Below, piece by piece: positions 1 through 10,839 of a DNA stretch of 64,000 nt. The DNA comes from Ditylenchus dipsaci. Lineage: Eukaryota; Nematoda; Chromadorea; Rhabditida; Anguinidae. The stretch is taken from assembly GCA_004194705.1 (NCBI GenBank), contig SADC01001336.1, positions 343,419-407,418 on the forward strand, in the 5' to 3' direction. The translations under genes were made by a program, and so were the position numbers. Under the pieces are notes generated by a model. That model saw nothing but the letters and a program-made list of their open reading frames with translations. It did no database searches and had not been told where the DNA came from. The stretch's first letter is position 1; every line of letters begins with the position of its first letter.

Positions 1-2285
1 TTGGCTTAGTTCTATAGGTCTACTAAAACTTTTTTTACACATTTCCCTGCTTTGCTACAAATTCAATTATTGTGTTGTGCCCATTTTTTATTTGATGCTA
101 TTTTCGCCATGTTTCAAAAACATCTATATTTAGCAGAGAAAATTTATTTGTTCACATTGAAGATCAAGCCTTTAAAATATTACGCCTAATACTGCCCTTT
201 TATTTGATTTTCACACTAATTTTTTAAATTTAAATATTTTAAAATTTATTTGCTTGAAATAATATCAAATACAATTTACATCGTTTCAAAAGGGTAGTAA
301 CGTGCAATAAAAAGCCCGGAACTCAAATTTTTCAAAATAAATAATATTTTCATAAAATAAAGTACATTTGGTCAAAAAGTGCCATTTTATCCAGTGCTAA
401 CTGAGTTTTGAGTACCAAAAACAAAGATCTTGTCGTAAAATTCTGAAGATTTCGGGTCTCAAATAAAGGACAAATCTTTAAATAAATGACGTTTCTGAGG
501 CCTGGTGTACAAGCTTAAATGTTATAAAAACCATTGCAAATACTACTAACTAGGTGGACTGGCACCTTACAGGCGCCTTATGAATTAGGATTGCACAACA
601 CGCCCCCGCAGAATCACGGGACACCCCTTCGTTAAATTTAGCTCGTGTGGCGGGAGACGCGACTCATTTAGCAAATGTAAGAACTCTGGAGGATATTCGA
701 TATATCCCCTTGGTTGATCGCTGTCTATGCGATCTACACTCAAGAAGGTCTTCATTTTATGTCCTCTTTCTTCAAGTTTTTAAGGACTTTGTTATTGATT
801 TCAAAGACTTTTTCATTTGTAGGTGTCAAAATTACCCTTTTTGACATTCCTTCGAAATCTTATTTGTCAATGAACTCTCCGAAGATCTCATCCACTAAAT
901 CGCTTTTCGAGATACATAAAATGGGGCACTTTCGAAAAAGACTTTTAAAACGATTTGCGGCGAACCTAAAAATGCGAACTCGTCTCAGGAATGTCGACTA
1001 AAAGAGCCGTGTGATAGCTCAAAATGTAGCCAAGAGTTTGCTCTACAACTTAACGTTGAGTGTTTCCCGATATCTATTCAAAAAACGCAAAAAAATACCG
1101 AAAACAAACAAAAAGTAACGGAGAAACCTTATCCAAATACTATATAAAGATACTACTCATTTCGAGGTGTCCATAAGACTACTTCGACAATCCAACGGTT
1201 CCAATTCCATTCATCCAAAATTTAATTTTATTTTCGGCCATTAAATTTCGAGCAGTGTTAGGGGCTGGCTGATATGGCTCCCATAAAAGAGGTATGAAGT
1301 CGAATAGCAACGTAAAGCGATGAATAGATGTCGCGTTTTAAATTGAAAATCTAATATAGATGGACTACATCTACTTGACATTTTAAGTATAGATGATTTA
1401 TATCAGATTTGGCATTTTTCAATCAAAAAAGAAGATCTAGGCACCACTTTTTGCCAACCTCCATTATGAAAGGCCTTTGAAGCCCGGTTGAAAATTGACC
1501 GCAGTAAAGACTTTTCTTTTTGCGTATTCTAAATTTTTACATTTGAGTTGGTCTTCATTTACAAATGGCTAAATCTGACTTTCCTTTTTTTTTAATTTTG
1601 GTTAAATCAAAGTTGCTCCAAAATTTTTACTTTCAAAACAATTTCTTTTAGAATTTTTTTTATACTTTTTTGTGTTTGCTCATTTAACTGGTCACAACTT
1701 AAATCTTTAGTAAATTTTCACTCCAACGCACTCATAAATGACTTTATTAAACAAACAAAGTTTAGAAGCAAAAAATAATAATTTTAAACAAATTAGCTAA
1801 ATTTTGTAATTCTTAAACATTTGCTATGATATCATTTTCTAGTCCTATTAAATAACTTTCTAACAAAAAAACCAAATTTAGACTATACAACTCAACATTT
1901 TAACTCTTTCCGAAAAATATCACGCCAAAACATATTTATAGTAGTGCATTTTTTGTGCGTTCAATACTAAAACTTCGTGCTCAAATATACTTTAATCCAA
2001 AGACTAATATGGTTGATGGTTGTCAGGCATCAACTTTTGACACACACAACAAAAACAAAAGTTACCATAGTTTACAATTAAAAGAAAATTAAATTGTAAT
2101 TTTTCCTTGCTTTTTTTGCTCAGATTTGCTCCCAGGGGCTTTTCGACCTTTAAAATTATGGGAGTACATGGTATTTAAGTTCAACTATGTCTTGTCTACT
2201 CGGCTATTTAATTTTTAATAGTGTTTGAGGCTACATCCCAAAAACTAATAAAGTTTTAAAAAGTATTTAATTTTATTACTGAATA
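1..2285. other. AT-rich non-coding stretch, no gene seen
   Basis: Homopolymer-rich AT sequence. The two overlapping short ORFs near 650-1000 have no family motif, no splice context and biased composition, so I do not call them. Positions 340-500 are a dispersed repeat copy, listed separately. No RNA gene or transposon end was recognised elsewhere in the stretch. Confidence 0.6.
340..500. repeat. Dispersed repeat, second copy near 48.69-48.87 kb
   Basis: This segment and the one near 48690-48870 share the order TTGGTCAAAAAGTGCCA, TTTATCCAGTGCT, TTTCGG.TCTCAAATAAA, and a GCGTTTC/GACGTTTC.GAG.CCTGG end, with scattered substitutions. Relatives of the core phrase (GGCGAAATATGCTA, TTTATCCA) occur near 2890 and 5278. 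The class is unknown; no terminal structure was seen. Confidence 0.6.
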
Positions 2286-2375
2286 GAGCTTGCCCGCCGA
2301 TAATTTTTTCCGCTGATAATTCCGTGAAATTTTTCGATCCATTTTTAGCTGACTTTTCCGTAGAACTTTTTTTAC
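2286..2375 (-). repeat. Decayed relative of the Helitron 3' end
   Basis: It has GCTTGCCCGCCGATAA followed by TTTTCCGCTGATAATTCCGT and AGCTGACTTTTCCGTAG. This parallels the terminal part of the Helitron at 37277-37450, which has GTTTGCCCGCCC followed by the same degenerate TTTTCCGCTGATATTTCCGT units. The palindromic right half of the terminal hairpin and the CTAG end are lost, so this is a fossil fragment. Confidence 0.45.
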
Positions 2376-2384
2376 TTATTTTTT

Positions 2385-3765
2385 TTGCTTTTTAAGCAAG
2401 TTTATTCTAAGCAAGCAATTTTAACTTTTAGCTTGAATTTTTTGAGCTTTTTTAAAAAAGACCAAATGGGGTCTTTTGGGGCCCTGGCTGGGCCCTACTT
2501 GTCAAAGATGGGGACCAGGCCGGGCCTTGGTGTACGTTTAACTGAGGGTAGGTTTTATTGTTTTTTAAATGTGACTGTTGGAGGTGTTTATTTCGCTTTT
2601 CAGGATGGCTCTAAGGAAGGACAGACTTTAAGGACGAGTACTATTAGAGATTTTACTGCAATAAGAAGCCCTCAGACTACCTTGCAGTTTGAGTAGATTC
2701 ATCCATCCATCGAAAACAAATTAGAAGCACTGACAATCGATTATTCAAAGAATAAAGCAAAGCTTACACTGACCGAATAAGACCACCGTGCAGGTTTAGC
2801 AGATTGGTGAGACTAAAACTCAAAAGGAAAAGTTATTTACTTTTTTTTTGCAAAAAAAAATTTTATTTGCAAAATGTAAGTTAATAGGTGATTTCGGCGA
2901 AATATGCTACTTTATCCAGTAAATCCAAAGTGCTTTGCTTCTAATTTTGCTGGATATCTTTTTTTGCGACATTATAAAGCCAAAACTCTGCCTACAAATC
3001 ATTTCTAGCTCAATGGTCAAAAGAACATGAAAGAACAAAATCTTGCGGTTCTTTTGGCACTAAATACAGCAATAGTTTATCATAAAATTGAGACAAATTA
3101 TGCAAAATCAATATATAAATTGTACAAGCGCAACTTTTCTATAACCTTATTCCCGCTTGAAAAAACATCAATTCTGACACCGAATTCGTGTTCAGCGTAG
3201 TCGATTTGCGTGTAAAACTGCTCTTGAAGTTAAAAAGTCACTGTCGAATTTCGAATTCCGCTCAAGACAATAAATATTTGAATTTAAAATTTGAATGTCG
3301 CAAAAAAGGATATCCAGAAACTGGATCTTTGAGGGAAAATCGTAAATTCTCTGTGAAAAAAAAACACTCTGATGCAAGTTTGGGCTCAATAGATAGCTCT
3401 GATCCAGGTTAAAATTTTGGGTGGTTTTGCGCCTAGGTGAAATAGAAATTTCGGTCATTAGTATCTAAATTTCTCAAAGTTTTAGGTGGTTGAGGGTGAC
3501 CAAAAACAGCCTACTTTCAGGAGGAGTTTTCACCATCTCATACCAACTTTTTTTCAAAATTTTTTGCACTATCGTGTTCAGCGAAAAATTCTGAGTCGAT
3601 TCAGGCAATTACTACGCATGGGAGGCGGAGTGTTAATAGCTCAATATATATCCAAAGCTACATGTTAAATAGAAACAATACCGTTTGAAAAATACCGAGA
3701 AATACTCTCTTTTACGATTTGTTGCAAGAAAAGAGGCTTTCGTCGATCGAAACGAATAACATACA
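2385..3765. other. Non-coding stretch, no gene seen
   Basis: A 103-codon ORF at 2385-2696 is open but has no recognisable domain and includes a repeated GGCCCTGGCTGGGCCC-type segment. The overlapping opposite-strand ORFs at 3188-3458 shadow each other. No splice pattern links them. I see only AT-rich sequence and old repeat fragments, such as the phrase near 2890. Confidence 0.5.
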
Positions 3766-3769
3766 AAAA

Positions 3770-4015
3770 TCGACCCTAGTAGCGAATACCCCCTCCCCAA
3801 CGATTTTCACCTTTTTTAGTTAAGTAAAAAGTACCCAAATTTATGTCTCAGACCAGGGAAAATGTGCGTAAACTCTTTAATAGTCACAACTTCCGTACGC
3901 TGACCTACCCCCAAGCCTAAGAGCTAAGCCTAAAGTTGTTGTTTGAAAGGGTAGTTACAGCAATTTTTAAAAGGTCGGATTCTTTGGGGGGGGGGGTGTG
4001 TTTCGCTACTAGCGC
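3770..4015. repeat. Small inverted-repeat element with TAGTAGCG ends
   Basis: The left end reads CTAGTAGCGAATACCCCC and the right end GGGGGTGTGTTTCGCTACTAGCG, so the termini are inverted. Runs of C or G sit just inside each end. Related ends (AGTAGCGCC next to G runs) occur near 55.80, 61.23 and 62.20 kb. It is probably a small fold-back element of that family with no coding content. Confidence 0.5.
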
Positions 4016-4215
4016 CCAAAAATCTTAAGAAGTCTGCCCTAAGTTGGGCTGGCCCAACCAAGCACAGATCGAAAAAGATCACAGGGTGGACCAAGCTCAA
4101 AAGTCAATAAACATTGTATAATCTACCTGCCTTCCGATCTCGATGTGTAGTCTCATATTGAGGTTCCGCTGTAAGATTTATAGCTTTATTCAAATAGTTA
4201 TATTGTTTTTTTGTA

Positions 4216-4297
4216 TGTTGTTTTTTATTGGTTTTTTGTAATATCTGTAAAATTCTGAAAAAATGCTCCATAAATTCTCTTTTTGTAAATTTTTGCA
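4216..4297 (+). repeat. 82-bp direct repeat, copy 1
   Basis: By eye this is identical, base for base, to 4881-4962, beginning TGTTGTTTTTTATTGG and ending TAAATTTTTGCA. The flanks differ outside both limits. Confidence 0.85.
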
Positions 4298-4499
4298 CCA
4301 GCTTTTAGTAATCTTATTTTTTGCTTCAAGTTTTGCAGTCTTCAGGCAAACATTTTCACAGCCAGACCAGACAAAAAGATTGTTTCTTTTGTTTTATTTG
4401 CTGGTCAGAGTCTATTTCCATTTCACTCATTTCCTGGCCTCTTGGCTAAGATTAATCTTCTAAAGTACCCATTCAGGGAACGTTTACTTTAACTTCAAC

Positions 4500-4760
4500 A
4501 CAACTTCACCCCCTCCTAATTTGGTGTCTAGCTGTAGTGTGGTAGGCGGCATCATCATTGCTAAGCATTTGCAAGCAGCAGCTCCCTGGGAACTCTGAAA
4601 TTCACGTGTATAGTCAACTTAACTAGTTTAATTTCTATTTGGCACAAGGTATTAGTGTGAGCAATATAATCTGTGAGTTGGCCTGTCACCTGCTTTTGGT
4701 GTCTAGTTTGTTGCAGTTATAGCAATAACTATCTGTCATTTTGTGTGTTTTCAAACTTGG
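4500..4760. other. Less AT-rich island, possibly regulatory
   Basis: A local rise in GC with AGCAGCAGC, GGCGGCATCATCATTG and CACGTG-like words inside AT-rich surroundings. It resembles the islands listed between 16 and 35 kb. No exon was recognised. Confidence 0.3.
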
Positions 4761-4880
4761 GTTAGGTAAACTCTAACTTAATTCTTTCATTTTCATTTAA
4801 AAAGTTCGGATTTTTTGTTGTTTGAAGAATTCTGAACAAATCATACTTTTAAAAATTTCGATATTGCTTTTGTTAGGGTT

Positions 4881-4962
4881 TGTTGTTTTTTATTGGTTTT
4901 TTGTAATATCTGTAAAATTCTGAAAAAATGCTCCATAAATTCTCTTTTTGTAAATTTTTGCA
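4881..4962 (+). repeat. 82-bp direct repeat, copy 2
   Basis: Perfect second copy of 4216-4297, in the same orientation, offset by 665 bp. Confidence 0.85.
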
Positions 4963-6830
4963 TTTAGGCCTGACAAGGTTCGTAAATCAGAATGTTTGAA
5001 ATGAAACATTTGCTCGAAATAAGGACATTTTGAGAACTTTGGCCCTATCCCTCAATAAGTACCAATTTTCGAGCTTGGTCCCCCTGTAGTTTTTTCGCTT
5101 AATTTTTGACCAAATTTCAACAAAATCAATTTAAGATCGATTAATTTTTTGTGTCAACTGCTTTTCTGGATAAGGATTTAATAACACTTACAATAAAAAA
5201 GAATTTTTTGCAAAAATCAAGCAAAAAAACACAGGGAGCCAAGCTCAAAAATCGGTACCCATAGGCCCAGAACTTTTGGCGAAATATGCTATTTTATCCA
5301 TGCTTTTTGCTCTTTTGCTGCTAAAAAACAAGATTTTGACGTGAAATTTGAAAATGTACCTTCTGATTCCGACTTACAATGCACAACACGCGTTTGTAAA
5401 GTTGTGCTTTCGACCCACTTTTTGAAAACTTCTTTCCCACAAACTGCCACCCAATTGTAGCAATTTTCACTGTCTGCGATTTGAGTGGTAATTTGCTTGC
5501 AAGAAGTTTAAAAAAAACGGGTCAAAAACACAATGCTAAGACGGCGCCGGGACATTGTCCATTTTAAAAAGAATTTGTCGCGTGATATTGTGCATTAAAA
5601 ATAGGTACTATCGCCGGAGGAAAGTTTTGTTAGCCCACTTTTAATTACCCATCAAGTTGAATTTTTCAGGATCAGTTCTTCTCGGCAATTTATACTGATC
5701 CTGAAAAATTCAAGAATATGAGTAATCAAAAAGTGGGCTGACAGAACTTTCCTCCAGGCAACATTGTCCATTTAAGACCAAAGACCACGATTTGAAATTA
5801 GGATGACCGAAATTTAGAGCTTTTAGGAAACTAATTTGCAAACTGACAAAGATCTAAAAATCTATCTTTTTGGTGCCTTAAAGGCCAGCGACATATTTAT
5901 TTTGCACAAATTGGAGACTTACCTAAATATTTTGACTAGACGCCGTAAACTTTTTAAAATGTTATAGTAAAAAGATAAGTAATCAAATCAAGAACTGGAG
6001 CTGTCTATGATTTAAAATAGTCGAAATTTGATTATTTAAAAGTGCTAATTATAGAAACTACTACTAATATTATTATTATTAAAAAGGTAGTACTTAACTG
6101 ACGGAGATTGCTTTCCACCGCCTACTATTGTCAGGAATTTTCCCACTGAAACTACTAGTTAGTAAGTAGTAGTACTAGTAGACTTTTGTTTTCAGTGCTT
6201 CACTCTGGGTACCTAGCAGTATTTTCTCATCCCTTATTTTTTTCGTCTTCTTTAAGTTTATTTTTTGCTAGCGAGAACGGTTATTCAAAATAAATTTTAA
6301 AACCCAGTCCAAATATTGGTATTAATTTTATTCATTCCCGATTTCGAAGAACCCTTGCGCGCGCCATTTGGCCGCTCATTTGCCAAGCAATCAATTACCC
6401 TGCGAAAACGTCCGATTTCCAGTGGGTGCAAACCCTCTTTTCTCTCTTTTTATATACAACTTTAGTGTCAAAATGATCCTCACACTCTAGACTATTCGAA
6501 AATTTCACCAGAGCATGATTTCATAAGATCTGGAGCGGATTTACAGGCAAAAACCTGCTTAAATATTAAACTTAAATTTCCGGAAATATTTTTTAATATT
6601 TTGCCGCTATTCCATTGTACATCCCGCCCCCTCCCCAAAAAGCTATTCCAGTGTAACAATCGCCGAAATAATACCGAAATCCTGCTCCTTGAAAATACTC
6701 TTTTTCCTTGGTTGAACCTTCGCTAGCTATCTTATTTTTTGAAGTGACTTTGGTGTGGAAAAGTTTCTCCATGAAATTCCAACTTTAGAAAGTGAGCAAA
6801 CGCGTCGACAAATAATTGTGACATGGATTG
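4963..6830. other. Non-coding stretch upstream of the secretory-protein gene
   Basis: No ORF or exon is supportable here. The stretch contains the palindrome at 5616-5755 and an AGTAGTAGT/CTACTACTA-rich patch near 6050-6185. From its position it may hold the upstream regulatory DNA of the gene at 7037. Confidence 0.45.
5616..5755. repeat. Imperfect palindrome
   Basis: GGAGGAAAGTTTTGTTAGCC on the left is mirrored by GGCTGACAGAACTTTCCTCC on the right. The inner arms also pair: TGAATTTTTCAGGATCAGT with ACTGATCCTGAAAAATTCA. The whole could form a hairpin about 60 bp long with a small loop. It is probably a miniature fold-back repeat. Confidence 0.65.
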
Positions 6831-6836
6831 AGGCGA

Positions 6837-6843
6837 TATAAAA
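6837..6843 (+). promoter_or_regulatory. TATA box candidate
   Basis: TATAAAA lies about 200 bp upstream of the ATG at 7037 and would place a transcription start near 6865-6870. The spacing and the lack of other ATG codons likely to compete make it a reasonable core promoter, but there is no independent evidence. Confidence 0.4.
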
Positions 6844-7036
6844 CCAAGTATGCATCATTTGGCTGGTTTCTTTTGATTTTAACATCCTATACAGTGTTAG
6901 AAGATCAAAATCATACTTTCTATTTAAAATTTGTCAAATTTAGATCTACATCTCATTACTTGAGGCACACTTTTTACTATTAAATTACCGTATTCATAAT
7001 TACTTCCAACAATAACACTTTTATTATTCATTGCTT

Positions 7037-7260
7037 ATGACTACTTCAATAACAACCCATCGTTCTATGCTCTCCACCACTACAATATTCTGGGGAAATC
7101 CCTTCATAATTGGCAGGTTAATAGCGAAGACCACAACCACTTACTTCTCGTTAGTCTCCTTGTGCTTATTATTGTTGCCAGCTTTTATTGCCAGAAGTGC
7201 CTCAGCCGCCGCAGCCATAACAAGCCCCTCAGCCATCACAGACATTAACCCTGTGCTCAG
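7037..7260 (+). CDS. Exon 1 of the secretory-protein gene
   Basis: The first in-frame ATG of this open stretch starts it, and a GTACTA donor follows CTCAG. It ends in phase 2 and encodes the hydrophobic leader. Confidence 0.5.
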
Positions 7261-10200
7261 GTACTACCTCTTCTGTCTGGCTTTTATCATTTGTAAAAGA
7301 AAAAAGTGGACCAGTGCGTAGAATGCTATTTTGAAAAAAAAAGATTTTAATTAATGTTTCCGGCTGCGTAAAATGCTAATTACTCAAATTTAAACATTTT
7401 TTTCCTTTTCCGCTAATCTTTTGAGACGAAAAACATGAAAATGAAATTTGGTTGAAAGGTTGTAGGAAGTAGAAAAAAGCGGAAGGAAATGGTTCTTGCA
7501 AATGAGTATTGTTGTTATATTTAGGTATCGCCTTCAAAGCGACATGCGAGAACGCCTGAAGCTGCTCCATGACAACATTGACAGGTACGTGGATGAGTTT
7601 TGGATTCGAAAAATAACAGACTTATTTGAATATAATATAATTCATGAACTGAATCTATGAATCTAGCTAGGCTAAAGCTCCTGACAAACCCAAATTTTTT
7701 TTACCAAAAAATCACGCAAGGGACCCAAGGCATACTTTTTATAATAATATAAAAATTCAAAAACAATATCACGTAAAAAGTAATTTTGACTAGCAGTTGG
7801 CAAATATAGAGTTAGAATAGATTTAGCTATATACGAGAGGAGAACAATTTTTGATTTGGTCCCACCTGTTAATTTTTTGTGATTTTTGCGGCTTTAAGCT
7901 TAGGCAGAGGCTGGCCAGCGTATGTTAGAACGGACTCCTTGGGGACCAAGGTAAATCACCTGAAAATGGTACCTAGAGACCTAAAAAAGATGGGATTTGA
8001 ACATAGTTTTGTTAACTGGGGCCTACCGCATAAATAAACTCTGGTATGCATGCTTTTTCATGCATCCAGAGTCACTTTCGTGTGATTTGTGTTTAAGGTA
8101 CAGTCAACTCTCGATTTAACGAAACCCCGATTTAACGAAACTCTTGATTTAACAAACCTTTTTTGGTGGCTATTCGGCCAGCGATTAAATAAAATGACTA
8201 AAATAAGCTCTCGATTTAACGAAACTCTCGATTCAACGAACATTTTTGCCGGTCCCCAGGGGTTCGTTAAATCGAGAGTTGACTGTATGTGGGTGTGCGC
8301 ATCTCAACTCCAAGCCCCCAAGTCCCTTGCGCACCTTTCGTGAGCGCAGGGGCTTGGTTGGTTAGAGATGCGCGCACTCACTTACCTTAGACATGATTCG
8401 AGAGAGACTTTCGATCATACATGCATTAAAGACTCTTTTTGCCCAGCTCCAGTGACGGGGATAAGGGCTTTACAGGGAGGGGAAGGGAATAAAAAGGGGC
8501 CACTAATCATAGAAGGCCCACTAACAAGAAGATGTTTAACATAGTTTAGAATACTGTTGGCTAGCGCATAAATAAACTCTGGTATGCATGCTTTTTCATG
8601 CATCCAGAGTCACTTTCGAGTGATTTGTGTCTAAGGTATGTGGGTGTGCGCATCTCAACTCCAAGCTTCCTGCGCCCCCGAAGGAAGCGCAGGAGGCTTG
8701 AGAGTTAGAGATGCGCGCACTCACTTACCTTAGACATGATTCCGAACAGGACTCTTGACCATAAAATCCATATATACCGTAAATCCTCTAATAGGCCCCC
8801 CTCTCTAATAGAGCCCCCCCCTCGATTTTTGACTAGAGTTTCAGAGTTAGCACCATTTTTGATTGACAATCTCAAGATTTTTCAAGGATTGAAAAATAAA
8901 GCCCCGGGGCTCTATTAGAGGATTTACGGTAGGCTCTTTTTGCCCAGCTCCAGTGACCAAAATGGAGTAAAAACCCCCGAAAATGTCCAATTTTGGCCAA
9001 AATTTTTTTTTTCAAAAAATTGACTTTTTTGGTCAGAAAACGTCTGAAAACAACTTTTTTTTATCGTTTTTAGCGCATAAAAATTACTTAGGAATGGTTA
9101 GAACATGATTTTGGGGGGGGGGGTATTCTATAGTAGGGTCCAAAAATCAACAGGAGGACCAGGGCCATCCAAAGACGTTCCTCTCGTGTAAGACCGGAGA
9201 TTTGTCTCCGTCATATACGATATCTGACATAACTTCACAAAAAATCAAAAAAGCTGCCAAAAGACTGCAGAAAAACAGAATTTTTGATTAAAGATTTGGC
9301 AAAATGTAAATTTTTAAAATTTCGCTCAGTTGTCCAATATTTTTGATAATCAACCAGAAAAAATGTTACTCACTAGGAAGTTTTTTTTTCGTGGAGCAAA
9401 ATGAGCTATCATGTGATTGGTGTTCATTTAAAAAAGTGAGCTGTAGCCGTGACTCGGCACAAAAAGGATCAAAATATTAGAAAAAATGCCATGCCAAAAT
9501 CTTTTTGACCATTATTAACTATAATTGCTTCAGAAATATGTTGAAACAACTGTCGACTAAGCCGAAAACATCAGTTTTTACTAGCACACAAAAGCCTTTT
9601 TCTGGCAGAAATTGCTTCTTTTCGGTAAGTACACCTACACATTCAATTCAACTAAATCTAATCAGCTAATCTCGCATTTCAGCCAATTCAATGCCAGTTA
9701 CCGGTGCTAGAGATATCCAGACAAGCCAAAGCGTCGGCACCGATGTATCCCAGCCATTCTGAGAGCCACTCACTCAATTCCATCCGACCGCAGCAAAAAA
9801 GCTCGCAAGATGAAAGTGAAAATAGCTCCCAGGGTTTTCGGCGAAGGCGGCGGCAACTCAACAACTCAATGTTCAACAGAGATACAGCAAGTAAGCAATT
9901 TTTTTAAAGCGCTAAATATATTAAAAATTATATTTAAAAAAACCCCAGTTTTTGGTTTTTGTTAAATTTTTTATGATCGGTTAACCGGCCTGTGTCGGTT
10001 TTGGCTTTCATTTTCGTCGTAAATAAACCGCTATTTTACTGAATTCATTTTTTTGATGTCGGTTATTTTCCAAAAACAGCTGTCTAAAACGGTTTTTTGT
10101 TCCGAAAATTACCTTCCGGTCAATCTGTGAAACAAAATTTTCAAAATCAAACTAAAAATGGTTTGAGCAAAAACACATGCAAACGAACAATCTGAAGTTA

Positions 10201-10449
10201 GTAAAAAAAATTATGCAGATGACCAAAAAATTTGTCAATATTTTTTCACTCTGACTCTATACACAGTTCTTTTAAGTCTATCTTTCAGTCGATTCGGATC
10301 TGCTGCCGCCGCCTTCCAATTGGCCCGTTCTACTACGGCCAACCCCACCCAGAACCACTTCCTTAACGAATGGCGAAAGATCCAGAAGATATATCCTGGT
10401 CGGCGTTAGAAAATATTTGCCTAGAAGGAGATTTGTGCTTTCCTTATAA
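7037..10449 (+). CDS. Five-exon gene for a predicted secreted protein with an allatostatin-C-like Cys ring
   Basis: Exons 7037-7260, 7525-7584, 9585-9624, 9683-9890 and 10289-10449 join with matching phases into 230 codons plus TAA. Residues 36-57 (YFSLVSLCLLLLPAFIARSA..) form a hydrophobic segment followed by an AxA-type site, so the product probably enters the secretory pathway. Residues 75-94 are a charged amphipathic stretch. Residues 105-112 are CFFSPIQC: two cysteines six residues apart, close to the CYFNPISC ring of arthropod allatostatin-C. R161-R165, R208-R211 and R223-R225 are possible convertase sites. Weak points: no dibasic site brackets the ring, the hydrophobic segment lies 35 residues in (M11 is an alternative start), and no homologue search was possible. 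It could instead be an unrelated secreted or type II membrane protein. Confidence 0.5.
7525..7584 (+). CDS. Exon 2 of the secretory-protein gene
   Basis: Bounded by a TATTTAG acceptor and a GTACGTGG donor. It is 60 nt, enters and leaves in phase 2, and encodes YRLQSDMRERLKLLHDNID. The regular codon pattern amid AT-rich intron makes this a clear exon. Confidence 0.6.
7905..8400. repeat. Hairpin-rich fold-back repeat in intron 2, split by a MITE
   Basis: It has the family order GGGGACCAAGGTAAA, GATTTGAACATAGTTTTGTTA, CTCTGG.ATGCATG hairpin, then the CATCTCAACTCCAAGCCCC arm and its inverse. The TIR element 8101-8285 interrupts it at the TA of AAGGTATGTGGG, as the uninterrupted copy at 8566-8745 shows. 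Relatives lie at 13.3, 15.5, 45.8, 53.8, 54.8 and 61.4 kb. Confidence 0.7.
8101..8285. mobile_element. pogo-type TIR element (185 bp)
   Basis: Ends CAGTCAACTCTCGATTTAAC and its inverse GTTAAATCGAGAGTTGACTG, flanked by TA on both sides. The CAGT start and TA duplication fit non-autonomous pogo/Tc1-mariner elements. It contains no ORF of its own. Confidence 0.8.
8415..8745. repeat. Fold-back family, uninterrupted partial copy
   Basis: Carries the AGGGGAAGGGAATAAAA segment, the GATGTTTAACATAG phrase, the GCATGC/GCATCC hairpin and the GC-rich stem AAGCTTCCTGCGCCCC with its inverse. Here TAAGGTATGTGGG is intact, giving the empty-site reference for the MITE at 8101. Confidence 0.7.
8777..8929. mobile_element. 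CCGTA-type TIR element (153 bp)
   Basis: Ends CCGTAAATCCTCTAATAG and CTATTAGAGGATTTACGG, flanked by TA. Internal GGGCCCCCCTC is mirrored by AAGCCCCGGGGC. It is non-coding, and the same family recurs at 11.8, 14.1 and 41.7 kb. Confidence 0.8.
9585..9624 (+). CDS. Exon 3 of the secretory-protein gene (40-nt micro-exon)
   Basis: Acceptor TTTACTAG, donor GTAAGT. Its 40 nt convert the incoming phase 2 to the phase 0 needed by exon 4. Skipping it would give a stop ten codons into exon 4. It encodes the first cysteine of the ring. Confidence 0.5.
9683..9890 (+). CDS. Exon 4 of the secretory-protein gene
   Basis: Acceptor CGCATTTCAG, donor GTAAGC. It is open in the chosen frame throughout and GC-richer than its flanks. 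It encodes PIQC, a Ser/Gln-rich linker and a five-arginine run. Confidence 0.65.
10289..10449 (+). CDS. Exon 5 of the secretory-protein gene (terminal)
   Basis: Acceptor TATCTTTCAG, entering in phase 1. It encodes a Pro-rich then Arg-rich tail and ends in TAA, 84 bp before a canonical poly(A) signal. Confidence 0.55.
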
Positions 10450-10532
10450 ATCTGTTCTGCTTTTTTTTGGTTGAATTTGCTTGAACCTTAACTTATTTAT
10501 TGTGACTATTTTTTTACTTATGAAATGATGAA

Positions 10533-10538
10533 AATAAA
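10533..10538 (+). terminator. Poly(A) signal of the secretory-protein gene
   Basis: AATAAA is followed by TTGTTATTG/TTAGT T/G-rich sequence, typical of the downstream element, 84 bp past the TAA. Confidence 0.6.
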
Positions 10539-10754
10539 GTTGTTATTGTTAGTAACTTGTAATTTTCGAAATTATAGTTGAGCATTTTATTCAAGTTGGA
10601 CTCTATTTGTAATTATCAAACAAAAAACTAGGTGCTAAAACACATTCACAAAAAGTTTAATTAATGTTGTGCTCAGACCTATCATTGAATAATCAGTTAT
10701 TCATAAAAGAATTGGCTCAATATTTCTCTCATCACTGCACAATTAAGTCGGCTA

Positions 10755-10832
10755 TCGCGCAAGCGGACTCGAACCTTAGAAGTTCAGCTCAGCAAGCTAA
10801 ACTACTGCCACTACATCGTGGTGCCACCTGGT
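10755..10832 (-). repeat. tRNA-derived SINE head
   Basis: On the minus strand it has an A-box-like TGTAGTGGCAG and a B box GGTTCGAGTCC about 30 nt downstream, a normal pol III promoter arrangement. The acceptor stem does not pair, so this is a tRNA-like SINE or decayed tRNA rather than a working tRNA. Confidence 0.5.
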
Positions 10833-10839
10833 GGTTATG

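Noticed and set aside
2385..2696. 103-codon ORF with glycine-rich centre
   Set aside because: No motif, splice signals or neighbours, and the GC-rich centre is a short internal repeat.
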